From positions 1,302,001 through 1,366,000 of the forward strand of contig NZ_CP110921.1 in the NCBI RefSeq assembly GCF_026247885.1: a stretch of DNA of 64,000 nucleotides, read 5' to 3'. Both the position numbers and the translations under genes were made by a program. Each line of letters begins with the position of its first letter. Positions within the stretch are counted from its first letter, which is position 1. The notes under the pieces are model-generated. The model saw nothing but the letters and a program-made list of their open reading frames with translations, was not told the DNA's origin and searched no databases. Origin of the DNA: Methylococcus mesophilus (lineage in GTDB: Bacteria; Pseudomonadota; Gammaproteobacteria; Methylococcales; Methylococcaceae). Below are positions 53,444 to 62,064 of the stretch, one piece after another.

Positions 53444-54715
53444 ATGAAGAAACTGCAAGCGATTTTTCTCGGTACTTTCCTGGCCGGAAGCTACCAGGCG
53501 CACGCACTGATAAACGACGGCAAGTTCGGCGCACCGGGTGAAGTGTTCGTCTCGGTTTTCGACGAGGCTGGCGAGAAGTCCTACTACAAGGACCTGGGCC
53601 GGACCCTAGTGCAATTCGTGAATAACCAGGGCTGCGTCAATACCAACCTTAGCCAGGATCCGAACTACGCCGGATTCGCCGGCAAGCCCGGCTTGGTCTA
53701 CAACGTCGCCGCGGTCAATCCGCTGGCCAAGGATTCCGGCAATGTGACGGCCTGGGGTTATGTGGCGACATCCGGCCAGGGGGCTGGGATCTTCAACACG
53801 GGCTGGAATTTCATCGACAACACCCTGCAAAAGATCCAGGTCTACATCGGGGCGCTCAACGTCGTCCCCTTCACGAACGCGTCGGGACAGGAGGCTAAAA
53901 ATCTATCCGGCGTATTCGGGCCAAGTGACGCGGGCTACCACGGCAAGGGTACCTGGGGGCCGAGCATCGGCCAAACCGTCAGGGGCAGCACCCAGGGTAA
54001 GCCCGGGGCGGAACTGGAGTTCTATTTCGTGAACAACCCCACGGGCGCCGATGATGCGGGTAAAGCTACCAAGCTCGGCACGTGGCTGCTGACGGAGAGT
54101 GGGCAGCTGACCTATTCCGCACCGGGAGAGTCCTGCCCCCAAAACGGCCCGCCGATAGCCAACGCGGGCACTGACCGGACGGCGGGCGTCAACGCGCCGG
54201 TCACCCTCGACGGTTCCGCCAGCAGCGATCCGGAAAACGACCAGTTGACCTATACCTGGACCCAGATATCCGGGCCTCCAGTGACTTTGGCCGGTGCCAA
54301 AGGGTCAATCGCCACCTTCACCCCGACCGAGCCGGGCGTTTACGTCTTTAAGCTCACTGTCAGCGACGGTCAGGCCAGCGCCGAGGCTCAGGTCAGCATC
54401 ACCGTCCAGGCGGGGGGGACGACGGGTGCGCTCATCAAACTCAGCGCGCCTGCGGCCTGGAGGGTGAAGGAGAAACAGGCGATCGCCTGGTCCTCCACCG
54501 GCATCCCTGCCAAGAAGCTCGTCAACATCGACTTTTCGAAGGATGGCGGCTCCAACTTCAAGCGATTGGGGAGCGTCGCCAACAAGAAGGGGCAGGCGCT
54601 GTGGAAACCCACCAAGAAGCACGTCACTGAGCAAGGCGTACTCCGGATCTGCGCGAAGCCGGACAAGAAGTCCGCATTCGTCTGCGATCAGATCGACGTC
54701 ATAGTGTCGCCCTGA
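53444..54715 (+). CDS. Secreted protein with PKD/REJ-like domain
   Basis: 423 aa. Signal peptide (MKKLQAIFLGTFLAGSYQAH, cleavage after AHA), then an N-terminal domain starting LINDGKFGAPGEVFVSVFDE that I do not recognise. Next is a PKD/REJ-like beta domain at about 235-328 (ANAGTDRTAGVNAPVTLDGS, DPENDQLTYTWTQISGPPVT, FKLTVSDGQASAEAQVSI) and a Lys-rich C-terminal domain (WKPTKKHVTEQGVLRICAKP). Likely periplasmic or surface-exposed. It stands between the ruined porin copy and a PstS-like protein; those two secreted genes interrupt the duplicated module. Confidence 0.72.
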   Translation: MKKLQAIFLGTFLAGSYQAHALINDGKFGAPGEVFVSVFDEAGEKSYYKDLGRTLVQFVNNQGCVNTNLSQDPNYAGFAGKPGLVYNVAAVNPLAKDSGNVTAWGYVATSGQGAGIFNTGWNFIDNTLQKIQVYIGALNVVPFTNASGQEAKNLSGVFGPSDAGYHGKGTWGPSIGQTVRGSTQGKPGAELEFYFVNNPTGADDAGKATKLGTWLLTESGQLTYSAPGESCPQNGPPIANAGTDRTAGVNAPVTLDGSASSDPENDQLTYTWTQISGPPVTLAGAKGSIATFTPTEPGVYVFKLTVSDGQASAEAQVSITVQAGGTTGALIKLSAPAAWRVKEKQAIAWSSTGIPAKKLVNIDFSKDGGSNFKRLGSVANKKGQALWKPTKKHVTEQGVLRICAKPDKKSAFVCDQIDVIVSP

Positions 54716-54734
54716 ATCCGGCACGAAACCGCGA

Positions 54735-54763
54735 GGCGGCCCGCCCGCTCAGGCCGGGCCGCC
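54735..54763. terminator. Strong hairpin after the PKD-domain gene
   Basis: GGCGGCCCG-CCCGCTCAGGC-CGGGCCGCC, a 9-bp perfect GC stem 20 bp after the stop codon. It lacks a T run, so it may be an attenuator or mRNA end stabiliser rather than a classical terminator. Confidence 0.45.
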
Positions 54764-54815
54764 AGACATAACCACCCAATTTCTCTCAAGTAGACATACA
54801 GATAGGAGTTAACTC

Positions 54816-56312
54816 ATGCAACTCAAAAAAATCGCTGCGGCAATCACGGCCGGCGCGTTGATACACTGGGGACAGGCACAGGCCCATGAGCCGTCGGTCA
54901 CCCCGGATATCCGGATCTACGTGTCCGGCGCCGGGGCGCAGGATAACAACCTGCGCCGGTTGTTCGAGGAACTTTGCGTCGCCGGTACCCTGGACACGTA
55001 CTTCGACAATGCGAGTCCCGCCAGTCCCGGCGCCCTCTATACCGCCATCTTCTGCACCCTGGACTCCGCGAAGGTTCCGGGCCTGTCCGTGAACAATCCG
55101 AAAGTGCTCTTCCACAAGCGCACCGCCGGCGCTGCCGCCATGGGCGTCAACCCGGTTCTCGACGCGCAGCCCATCGACCAGTTGGTCATCAACAACGGCA
55201 ATTGCGCAAAGGAAGGCAGCGACGGCTTCTACCGCTGCCGGATTTCGCAGCCCGGCGATTTGGCCCCGGTGGTTTCCGATGCCGGAATATCCAATCCCGG
55301 CCCGGAAATTTTCTGGGGGACCAACACGCCGGATGGCGTTGCCCCGGTGAATCCAGGGAAGGTAATAGAGCGCATGGAGGTCAAATCCGGCGGCTCCATC
55401 CTGTTCAATGTGCCGGTGACCAAATCTCTGCGCGACGCCTTGCAACGCGCCCAGATCGACAGCGGCGAACTGGCGCCGGAGTGCGAGACCCAGGATACCG
55501 AGCCTTGCATGCCCAGCCTGAGCAAGCAGCAGATCGCAAGCCTGTTTACCGGCAGCATCGGCAAATGGAGCGAGTTCCAGGTGGTCTCCAAGAACGGCGG
55601 CTCGGCTCCCCTGACCACATACGCGGGAGCAGGGGACCTATCCGACGACAAGGTGCACATCTGCCGGCGCGCCGACGGCGCCGGTGTTCAGGCCCAGGCC
55701 AATGTTACGTTTCTCAACTATCCCTGTGCCGACGGTGCGCCCACTCCCGCGCGGACGTCCAATCCGCTCCTGGGTCCCGTGGTGCTGCATGCCCCAAGCC
55801 CAGGCAGTATGGATCTGTGCCTGAAGGACTTCAACGACGGCAGTAACGACAGCACCTTCAATCCGACGAGCACCAAAGCCTGGGCCATCGGCATACAGAG
55901 CACCGAGCGCAACGCCAACCTGAAATGGAATTACCGCTCGATAAAAATCGACGGCGTGGCGCCGACCTTGGGAAACGCCGCCCGCGGTCATTACCAGTTT
56001 TGGGCGGACGTCACCTACCAGTGGCTTAAAGCCGCCTTCAACGGTCCCACCGGCGACAAGCTCAAGATCATCGAAAGGCTTGCCGCCGACGCCGGCAAGC
56101 CCAGCATCCTCGCCAAGAACAATGCGGCGTTCGTGCATCCCTTCGGTCCGGCCGGCTATCTCGCGACAAGCGTCGCGGGCCACCCCGTGCCGCCCGATGG
56201 AGTTTTCGATCCGAACGTCCCGGTTAGCCCGTACACCCGAGGCCCGGGTGGTCTGTCCTTGGACACCTGCCGGGTGCCGGTGATCGACGGCAGAAAGCCC
56301 AACCGCCTCTAA
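54816..56312 (+). CDS. Secreted PstS/substrate-binding-like protein
   Basis: 498 aa with a signal peptide (LKKIAAAITAGALIHWGQAQ, cleavage after QAHA or AQA). SLSKQQIASLFTGSIGKWSE resembles the LTREQIADIFxGKITNW element of PstS-type phosphate-binding proteins, and IRIYVSGAGAQDNNLRRLFE the N-terminal lobe. It is longer than PstS (about 320-350 aa) and has extra cysteines (CETQDTEPC). The ligand is unknown; its position within a sulfate-uptake block suggests an oxyanion but that is inference. TAGGAGTTAACTC precedes the ATG. Confidence 0.72.
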   Translation: MQLKKIAAAITAGALIHWGQAQAHEPSVTPDIRIYVSGAGAQDNNLRRLFEELCVAGTLDTYFDNASPASPGALYTAIFCTLDSAKVPGLSVNNPKVLFHKRTAGAAAMGVNPVLDAQPIDQLVINNGNCAKEGSDGFYRCRISQPGDLAPVVSDAGISNPGPEIFWGTNTPDGVAPVNPGKVIERMEVKSGGSILFNVPVTKSLRDALQRAQIDSGELAPECETQDTEPCMPSLSKQQIASLFTGSIGKWSEFQVVSKNGGSAPLTTYAGAGDLSDDKVHICRRADGAGVQAQANVTFLNYPCADGAPTPARTSNPLLGPVVLHAPSPGSMDLCLKDFNDGSNDSTFNPTSTKAWAIGIQSTERNANLKWNYRSIKIDGVAPTLGNAARGHYQFWADVTYQWLKAAFNGPTGDKLKIIERLAADAGKPSILAKNNAAFVHPFGPAGYLATSVAGHPVPPDGVFDPNVPVSPYTRGPGGLSLDTCRVPVIDGRKPNRL

Positions 56313-56327
56313 AAGCCACGAGATGAG

Positions 56328-56370
56328 GGCGAAGCCTGCAGGTCGAGGAACCGCAGGCTCCGCTTTTTTT
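56328..56370 (+). terminator. Rho-independent terminator
   Basis: AGCCTGC-(13 nt)-GCAGGCT stem followed by CCGC and a run of seven T, just after the PstS-like gene. Confidence 0.75.
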
Positions 56371-56554
56371 CAGCCGTGAACACTTGCATGTTCGTAAGAA
56401 TCAGCCCGGATTCCGGTGGATTTCTCCGACCGGGCAAGTCGATCGACGACGTCGAAAGCCCGAGCGACTCGGCGACGACGGCTCGCTGGAGTTCTACCGC
56501 CCGGGCCTCGGCAAGGACAAGCTCGGCGCGACGTTCCATGCGGCCAAACGCGAC

Positions 56555-56740
56555 CCACCGCACAGGTTCGTCGCGTTGCCAGAGCGCTGGGTCCCTTCGA
56601 CTGCGCTCAGGGCAAGCGTAGAGCGCAGCTTCGACTGGCTGGAGACGTGTCACCGACTATGGAAGAACTGCGAACGCAAGCTCGACACCCGTTTGCAGTT
56701 CGTCCACTTGCCGTTTCTCGTCCTGCTCATCAATACATCG
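56555..56740 (+). pseudogene. IS5-type transposase C-terminal relic with a 24-bp in-frame insertion
   Basis: Reads RFVALPERW, then an inserted VPSTALRAS segment, then VERSFDWLETCHRLWKNCER and KLDTRLQFVHLPFLVLLI, the IS5-family C-terminus. The inserted CCTTCGACTGCGCTCAGGGC plus AAGC is a dispersed palindromic repeat found in many bacteria. The N-terminal catalytic part is not recognisable upstream (56371-56554 holds no supported gene). Related to the scrap at 25513-25593. Confidence 0.7.
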
Positions 56741-56802
56741 CGAACCGGCTCTGAGAAACCAACGACCTCAGACAGGATCGGAAGAACAGCAGCCTTCAAA
56801 AC

Positions 56803-56917
56803 TAATAGACATATGTCTATTTCTTTTTATTCTTTCTCGTCATAGTTCGGCATGCGTACACTTGTAGGCGTTCAAGCAACAAGCGCTTGCGCCTATATAA
56901 GCAACCGGGAATCCATC
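56803..56917 (+). promoter_or_regulatory. Conserved leader of the DUF2292-porin module, copy 2
   Basis: Near-identical to 52738-52850: GTCTATTTCTTTTTATTCTT then TCTCGTCAT and GCGTACACTTGTAGGCGTTC. This copy has TATATAAG shortly before the start codon and a dyad ATAGACATATGTCTAT at about 56804-56819 that overlaps its left edge. Confidence 0.55.
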
Positions 56918-57127
56918 ATGACGCTGCACTCGCAGAAAACGCCACCATCCGAACCCGCACTGACGACACCCGAGACACCGGCAGCTCGGATCATGGAGGC
57001 ACTGACCGGCATCCGCTTCGGCTCCGTGGAGATCACCGTGCATGAAGGGCGCGTCGTGCAAATCGAAAGGCGGGAGAAATTCCGTCCCCAAGCCACAAAC
57101 CTGAATGAACCGCCGGCGGTCGGCTGA
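56918..57127 (+). CDS. DUF2292 (YezD-like) small protein, copy 2
   Basis: 69 aa: MTLHSQKTPPSEPALTTPET then ALTGIRFGSVEITVHEGRVV and QIERREKFRPQA. About 80 percent identical by eye to the copy at 52851 with eight extra C-terminal residues. It precedes the porin and the sulfate-binding protein, supporting a role or regulation in sulfur acquisition. Biochemical function unknown. Confidence 0.84.
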   Translation: MTLHSQKTPPSEPALTTPETPAARIMEALTGIRFGSVEITVHEGRVVQIERREKFRPQATNLNEPPAVG

Positions 57128-57243
57128 TCGCCGTGCCAACCGGCCCTCCGGAGGCGCATCCGTATAACTAAAACATGAATTCGTGACGGAACCGACCGGT
57201 ACACCGAAAGCTCTCCGGACCGACTAACCGAAAAATTTCACTT

Positions 57244-58878
57244 ATGTACAAGAAGAAAGCCCTGACGCTTGCAGTGACGACGCTGACAAGCCTCAACGCT
57301 CCGAATCTGAATGCCAAAACCCAACACGACCGCGTGGACGTTCTGGAGGCGCGTGTCCACGAACTGGAATCGAAACTGGAAAAGGCTTTGAATGCGCTGG
57401 AAGCGGCGACGGCCAAACAGACGACCGCAGCGGCAGCCGCAGCCCCTGCCCCGGACATCAGGAAAATCGACCAGAAGGTAAAGCTCATCGAGCGCAAACT
57501 GGAAGTGGACAAGGAAGTATCCGACGGCAAATGGGCCAAGCTGCCCAAAGTCGAGGTCGGCGGACAAGGCTTGAAGGTAGAAAGCCAGGACGGCGATTTC
57601 AACCTGTCGGTACGCGGCACCATCCAGCAAGACAGCGACTTCTTCATCTACGACAACAACGGCAATCCGGCCAATACCAACGGCGACGATCTCAACAACA
57701 ATTTCTATATGCGCCGGGTCCGTCCCACTTTCACCGGCACCGTATGGAAGTATGTGGACTGGCGCATCATGCCGGATTTCGCCATGGGCAATACCCGATT
57801 GTTCGACGCCTATACGGATCTGCGCTATTTCCGGTCGGCGAGCCTCGCGGCCGGCAAATTCAAAGCGCCGGTCAGCCTCGAACGCCTCCAGAGCGCGTCG
57901 GCATTGACATTCACCGAACGCGGCTTTCCGACCCAACTCGCGCCCAACCGCGACATCGGCTTCATGCTGCATGGCGAATTCGACCGCCCGGGCGGTCCTG
58001 AAACCACCCGCAGCTCCAACTTGTACCTGTTTCCGGAATTCTTCGCCTACCAAGTCGGTGTGTTCGACGGCACGGTCAACAACGGCAATATCGACAGCGC
58101 GAACAATGACTCCAAACAGGTGGAGGCCCGCATCTTCGCGCACCCGTTCCAAGGCAGCGGCTATGACGCGGTCGAAGGGCTGGGTGTCGGCATCGCCGGC
58201 TCCTGGGGAAATCCGAACGACGCTTCAACGCCGACCTATGCCACACCCGGCCAGCAAACCATGTTCAGATACGTGTCCGCCGCCCGCATCGACGGCACCC
58301 AGTATCGAGTCTATCCGCAGATGTACTGGAACTGGGGTCCGTTCGGACTGATCGGTGAATATGCGGTTTCTCAGCAAGGTGTCGCCAATCAGACCACGAC
58401 GAGCGGCCAGATAGGCCCGCGAACCAAGAACGCCAGCCAGATCATCGAAAACGACTACGCCTGGAACGTCACCGCGTCCTATGTGCTGACCGGGGAAGAC
58501 AACGTGTTCCAAGGCCAGGGCATCCGGCCACGGCACGCCTTCAATCCCTTCGAAGGGAATTGGGGTGCGTTTCAGGTCGCGGCGCGCTGGACCGATATCA
58601 GCTTCAGCGACAACGTCTTCCAAAACGTCGCGAAAGCGGGTTCTAAGACCCCTGTATATGCCTACGCCGACCCACGCCAAGCCGTGCAGAACGCTACGAA
58701 CTGGTCGCTGGGCGTGAACTGGTGGCTGAATCAGAACGTGAAGCTCATGGCCGACTACTCGCAGACATCCTTCCAGGGTGGTGGTGGCGTTTATGACAGT
58801 GCCGGCAAACTGACCGATGAGGTCGTCGATCGCGAAACGGAGAAAGCCTTCATCACTCGGGTACAGGTTGCCTTTTGA
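57244..58878 (+). CDS. OprO/OprP-type outer membrane porin
   Basis: 544-aa porin of the phosphate-selective porin O/P family. Signal-like N-terminus (LTLAVTTLTSLNAPNLNA), an N-terminal coiled coil (about 30-65, VDVLEARVHELESKLEKALN; and again near 80-95), then a beta barrel with alternating strands such as FNLSVRGTIQQDSDFFIYDN and WRIMPDFAMGNTRLFDAYTD, ending in a C-terminal Phe (VQVAF) recognised by the BAM machinery. Upstream of a sulfate-binding protein it may import sulfate rather than phosphate; that is inferred from context. Confidence 0.86.
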   Translation: MYKKKALTLAVTTLTSLNAPNLNAKTQHDRVDVLEARVHELESKLEKALNALEAATAKQTTAAAAAAPAPDIRKIDQKVKLIERKLEVDKEVSDGKWAKLPKVEVGGQGLKVESQDGDFNLSVRGTIQQDSDFFIYDNNGNPANTNGDDLNNNFYMRRVRPTFTGTVWKYVDWRIMPDFAMGNTRLFDAYTDLRYFRSASLAAGKFKAPVSLERLQSASALTFTERGFPTQLAPNRDIGFMLHGEFDRPGGPETTRSSNLYLFPEFFAYQVGVFDGTVNNGNIDSANNDSKQVEARIFAHPFQGSGYDAVEGLGVGIAGSWGNPNDASTPTYATPGQQTMFRYVSAARIDGTQYRVYPQMYWNWGPFGLIGEYAVSQQGVANQTTTSGQIGPRTKNASQIIENDYAWNVTASYVLTGEDNVFQGQGIRPRHAFNPFEGNWGAFQVAARWTDISFSDNVFQNVAKAGSKTPVYAYADPRQAVQNATNWSLGVNWWLNQNVKLMADYSQTSFQGGGGVYDSAGKLTDEVVDRETEKAFITRVQVAF

Positions 58879-58939
58879 TGAATGCGATAGCAGCAACCCC
58901 ACAAACAACGTTTTACCGACCTAACGAACGGAGTAAATC

Positions 58940-59956
58940 ATGAAATTATCGATCCGGGGTGGCACCATCGCGTCCCTGTTTTCCATCGCGGCCCTGCTCG
59001 GCTTCGGCACCGCCCGAGCCGCGGATCTGACTCTGCTCAACGTGTCGTACGACCCGACCCGCGAGTTCTACCAGGAATACAATGCCGCCTTCGCCAAGCA
59101 CTGGAAGGAAAAAACCGGCCAGACGCTCGAGATCCGCCAGTCGCACGGCGGCTCGGGCAAGCAGGCCCGTGCGGTGATCGACGGCCTGGACGCCGATGTC
59201 GTCACCCTCGCTCTGGCCTACGACGTGCACCAGTTGCACGAGAAGCGCAAGCTGATCTCCGCGGACTGGCAGGCCAAGCTGCCCCACAACAGCGCACCCT
59301 ACACCTCCACCATGGTGTTCCTGGTGCGCAAGGGCAACCCTCTGGGCATCAAAGACTGGGACGATCTGGCCAAGACCGGCGTATCGGTAGTGACGCCCAA
59401 CCCGAAGACCTCGGGCGGCGCGCGCTGGAACTACCTGGCCGCGTGGGGCTACGCCCTGAAGAAATACGGCAACGAGCAGGCGGCGCGGGACCTGGTCGCG
59501 AAGATCTACAAGAACGCCGCCGTGCTCGACACCGGCGCCCGCGGCTCGACCATCACCTTCGCCGAACGGGAAATCGGCGACGTGCTGATCACCTGGGAAA
59601 ACGAGGCTTACCTCATCCTGAAAGAGTACGGCGCCGACAACTTCGAGATCGTCGCGCCCTCGATCAGCATCCTGGCCGAACCCACGGTGACTGTGGTCGA
59701 CGACATCGCCCGCCAGCGCGGCACCGGCGACGTCGCCAAAGCCTACCTGGACTACCTTTACAGCCCGGAAGGCCAGGAACTGGCGGCCAAGCACCACTAC
59801 CGGCCACGCGACCAGGCGGTACTGGCCAAACATGCCAAAGAATTCGCCCCGATCCAGTTGTTCACCATCGACGAAGTCTTCGGCGGCTGGGACAAGGCAC
59901 AGAAAACCCATTTCGCCGACGGCGGCGTCTTCGACCAGATTTATAGCAGCAAGTGA
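58940..59956 (+). CDS. sbp: Periplasmic sulfate-binding protein
   Basis: 338-aa sulfate/thiosulfate ABC transporter substrate-binding protein. Signal peptide ending [47 protein letters not shown] and [20 protein letters not shown] are the anion-binding family signatures. It delivers sulfate to a CysTWA-type permease not present in this window. It follows the porin by 61 bp with ribosome binding site CGGAG, and is closed by the hairpin at 59972. Confidence 0.93.
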   Translation: MKLSIRGGTIASLFSIAALLGFGTARAADLTLLNVSYDPTREFYQEYNAAFAKHWKEKTGQTLEIRQSHGGSGKQARAVIDGLDADVVTLALAYDVHQLHEKRKLISADWQAKLPHNSAPYTSTMVFLVRKGNPLGIKDWDDLAKTGVSVVTPNPKTSGGARWNYLAAWGYALKKYGNEQAARDLVAKIYKNAAVLDTGARGSTITFAEREIGDVLITWENEAYLILKEYGADNFEIVAPSISILAEPTVTVVDDIARQRGTGDVAKAYLDYLYSPEGQELAAKHHYRPRDQAVLAKHAKEFAPIQLFTIDEVFGGWDKAQKTHFADGGVFDQIYSSK

Positions 59957-59971
59957 CAGCAGTGGTACTGG

Positions 59972-60011
59972 GCGCTCCGGAGTTCGACACCCGTCACCGG
60001 AGCGCACTTTT
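59972..60011 (+). terminator. Terminator after sbp
   Basis: GCGCTCCGG-(16 nt)-CCGGAGCGC stem followed by ACTTTT. It probably stops or attenuates porin-sbp transcription before the downstream gene. Confidence 0.7.
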
Positions 60012-60177
60012 CTCCCGCCGCTCATTCAACCCCGGACAAGAGCCAACACGATGAACCGCACAACCCGATGTCAGATCCAGATGAAGCCCGCATTCGCGCC
60101 TCGAATGCGGCTCCCCCCATCGGAACGATACGAACCACCGGACACCGGCCAGACACTGCCTATCGAGGACACCGACC

Positions 60178-61032
60178 ATGCCACTTTTCGAACTCGTCAA
60201 TTGCTTCAACCAAAAACTTAAGGAAGAGCAACTGCTCTCCGAAAATCCCCTGGAACTCCGCGGCGACCGCGTCGAAGGCCGCTTCGGCGACGCCCGGCTG
60301 AGCACGGAACTGCACCCCATCCGGTTGACCCACGCGCCTTCCATGGTCGTAGGCTACGATGCGTCGCTCAAGGCCGCCCAAACCGCAGCATCCGGCGACA
60401 GCACCGAACAGGTCTACGCCCTCGCCGACGACGGTCCGCCGGTAGTCAACCTGGACCGGCTCTGCCGCACCATTCACATGCTGAATTTCCTGCCTATCGC
60501 CCATGACGACGGCAGTCTGTTCCTGCATGTCCACCCGCGCCATATCCTCGGCGTAAAACGCAACCATGGCGCCTATTTCGAAGACGTGATCTTCCGCTGC
60601 GGGTTGTCGCCACGCCGGGTGGTCATCACCGTACAGGTGACGCCCGTCTATGACCGCCAGTTCGTCCGCCTGCTGGAAGGCGTGAAGAGCTACCGCGATC
60701 ACGGCTACGGCACGGCTATCAAGTTCGACGAGCACTCCGACCACGCCTTCCTCGAGCGCTACTGCATCGAGTTCCTTTACCGCTTCGCGCCGGATTTCGT
60801 GCGGCTCGACACCGCCTTCTTCGCACGCTTGAAAACGCGGCCGGAATGGGCGAAAAGGAGCCAGAGCCTGCCCGCCGTCATGCGCGGACTGGATACCCAG
60901 TTCCTGCTGGAAGGCGTCGAAAAGGAAGCCGACGCCGCACTGGCCCGGATCGTAGGCGCCGACCTAGTCAAGGGTGGCTATTACGAACGGCTGGGATCCG
61001 GGGAACGCGAACCCGATCGCGCCATCGCTTGA
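60178..61032 (+). CDS. Degenerate EAL-domain-like protein
   Basis: 284 aa resembling EAL (c-di-GMP phosphodiesterase) proteins in the second half: LHVHPRHILG, FIFR-like RRVVITVQVTPVYDRQFVRL, DHGYGTAIKFDEHSDHAFLE, FAPDFVRLDTAFFARLK and FLLEGVEKEADAALARIVGA. The EAL signature, the DDFGTG metal loop and other catalytic acids are absent, so hydrolysis is unlikely; a c-di-GMP sensing or protein-binding role is more plausible. It is encoded between sbp and cysDN, linking it by position to sulfate assimilation. Confidence 0.72.
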   Translation: MPLFELVNCFNQKLKEEQLLSENPLELRGDRVEGRFGDARLSTELHPIRLTHAPSMVVGYDASLKAAQTAASGDSTEQVYALADDGPPVVNLDRLCRTIHMLNFLPIAHDDGSLFLHVHPRHILGVKRNHGAYFEDVIFRCGLSPRRVVITVQVTPVYDRQFVRLLEGVKSYRDHGYGTAIKFDEHSDHAFLERYCIEFLYRFAPDFVRLDTAFFARLKTRPEWAKRSQSLPAVMRGLDTQFLLEGVEKEADAALARIVGADLVKGGYYERLGSGEREPDRAIA

Positions 61033-61065
61033 TCTACCCTCAAACCCTAAGGTATACGTCACAAT

Positions 61066-62061
61066 ATGGCTTGCAGCGCTCAACTCACTTCGCCGGCTTT
61101 CCGCGAATATTCCGTTCCCGGAAAGCCATTCGCCCCGTCCTTCGTTCGGCCGCCGCGCGAATGCAGGCTGACCCACCTGAAGCACCTGGAATCCGAGAGC
61201 ATCCACATACTGCGCGAAGTGGTGAGCGAATTCGAGCGGCCGGTGATGCTGTATTCGATTGGGAAGGACTCGGCGGTGATGCTGCATTTGGCGATGAAGG
61301 CGTTCCATCCGGGCAAGCCGCCGTTTCCCCTGATGCACGTGGACACCACCTGGAAGTTCCGCGACATGATCGCCTTCCGCGACCGGCGGGCGCAGGAACT
61401 GGGGCTGGACCTCATCATCCACGTCAACGAAGACGGGGTGCGCCAGGGCATCAATCCCTTCGTCCACGGCAGCAAGAAGCACACCGACATCATGAAGACC
61501 GAAGGGCTCAAGCAGGCCCTGGACAAGTACCGCTTCGACGCCGCCTTCGGCGGGGCCCGCCGGGACGAGGAGAAATCCCGCGCCAAGGAACGGGTGTACT
61601 CGTTCCGCGACAAGCACCACCGCTGGGACCCCAAGAACCAGCGTCCCGAACTGTGGAATTTGTACAACGGCAAGATCAACAAGGGCGAGAGCATCCGCGT
61701 GTTCCCCCTGTCCAACTGGACCGAGCTCGACGTCTGGCAGTACATCTATCTCGAGAATATCCCCATCGTCCCGCTCTACTACGCCGCCGAGCGGCCGGTG
61801 GTCGAAAGGGACGGCATGCTCATCATGGTCGACGACGAGCGCATGCCGCTCGAGCCGGGCGAGGTGCCGATGCTGAAGAAGGTGCGGTTCCGCACCCTGG
61901 GCTGCTATCCCCTCACCGGCGCCGTCGAATCCGACGCCGCCACCCTGCCCGAGATCATCCAGGAAATGCTGCTGACCAAGACCTCCGAACGCCAGGGCCG
62001 GCTCATCGACCACGACCAGGCCGGCTCCATGGAAGAAAAGAAGAAGGAAGGGTATTTCTAA
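61066..62061 (+). CDS. cysD: Sulfate adenylyltransferase subunit 2
   Basis: 331-aa ATP-sulfurylase small subunit forming adenylyl sulfate from ATP and sulfate. The PP-loop is [17 protein letters not shown] near residue 61; [40 protein letters not shown] and [12 protein letters not shown] are conserved. About 33 residues precede the usual start ([19 protein letters not shown]), but no other start codon is well placed, so ATG 61066 is kept with some doubt. cysN follows after 3 bp. Confidence 0.95.
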   Translation: MACSAQLTSPAFREYSVPGKPFAPSFVRPPRECRLTHLKHLESESIHILREVVSEFERPVMLYSIGKDSAVMLHLAMKAFHPGKPPFPLMHVDTTWKFRDMIAFRDRRAQELGLDLIIHVNEDGVRQGINPFVHGSKKHTDIMKTEGLKQALDKYRFDAAFGGARRDEEKSRAKERVYSFRDKHHRWDPKNQRPELWNLYNGKINKGESIRVFPLSNWTELDVWQYIYLENIPIVPLYYAAERPVVERDGMLIMVDDERMPLEPGEVPMLKKVRFRTLGCYPLTGAVESDAATLPEIIQEMLLTKTSERQGRLIDHDQAGSMEEKKKEGYF

Positions 62062-62064
62062 GCC

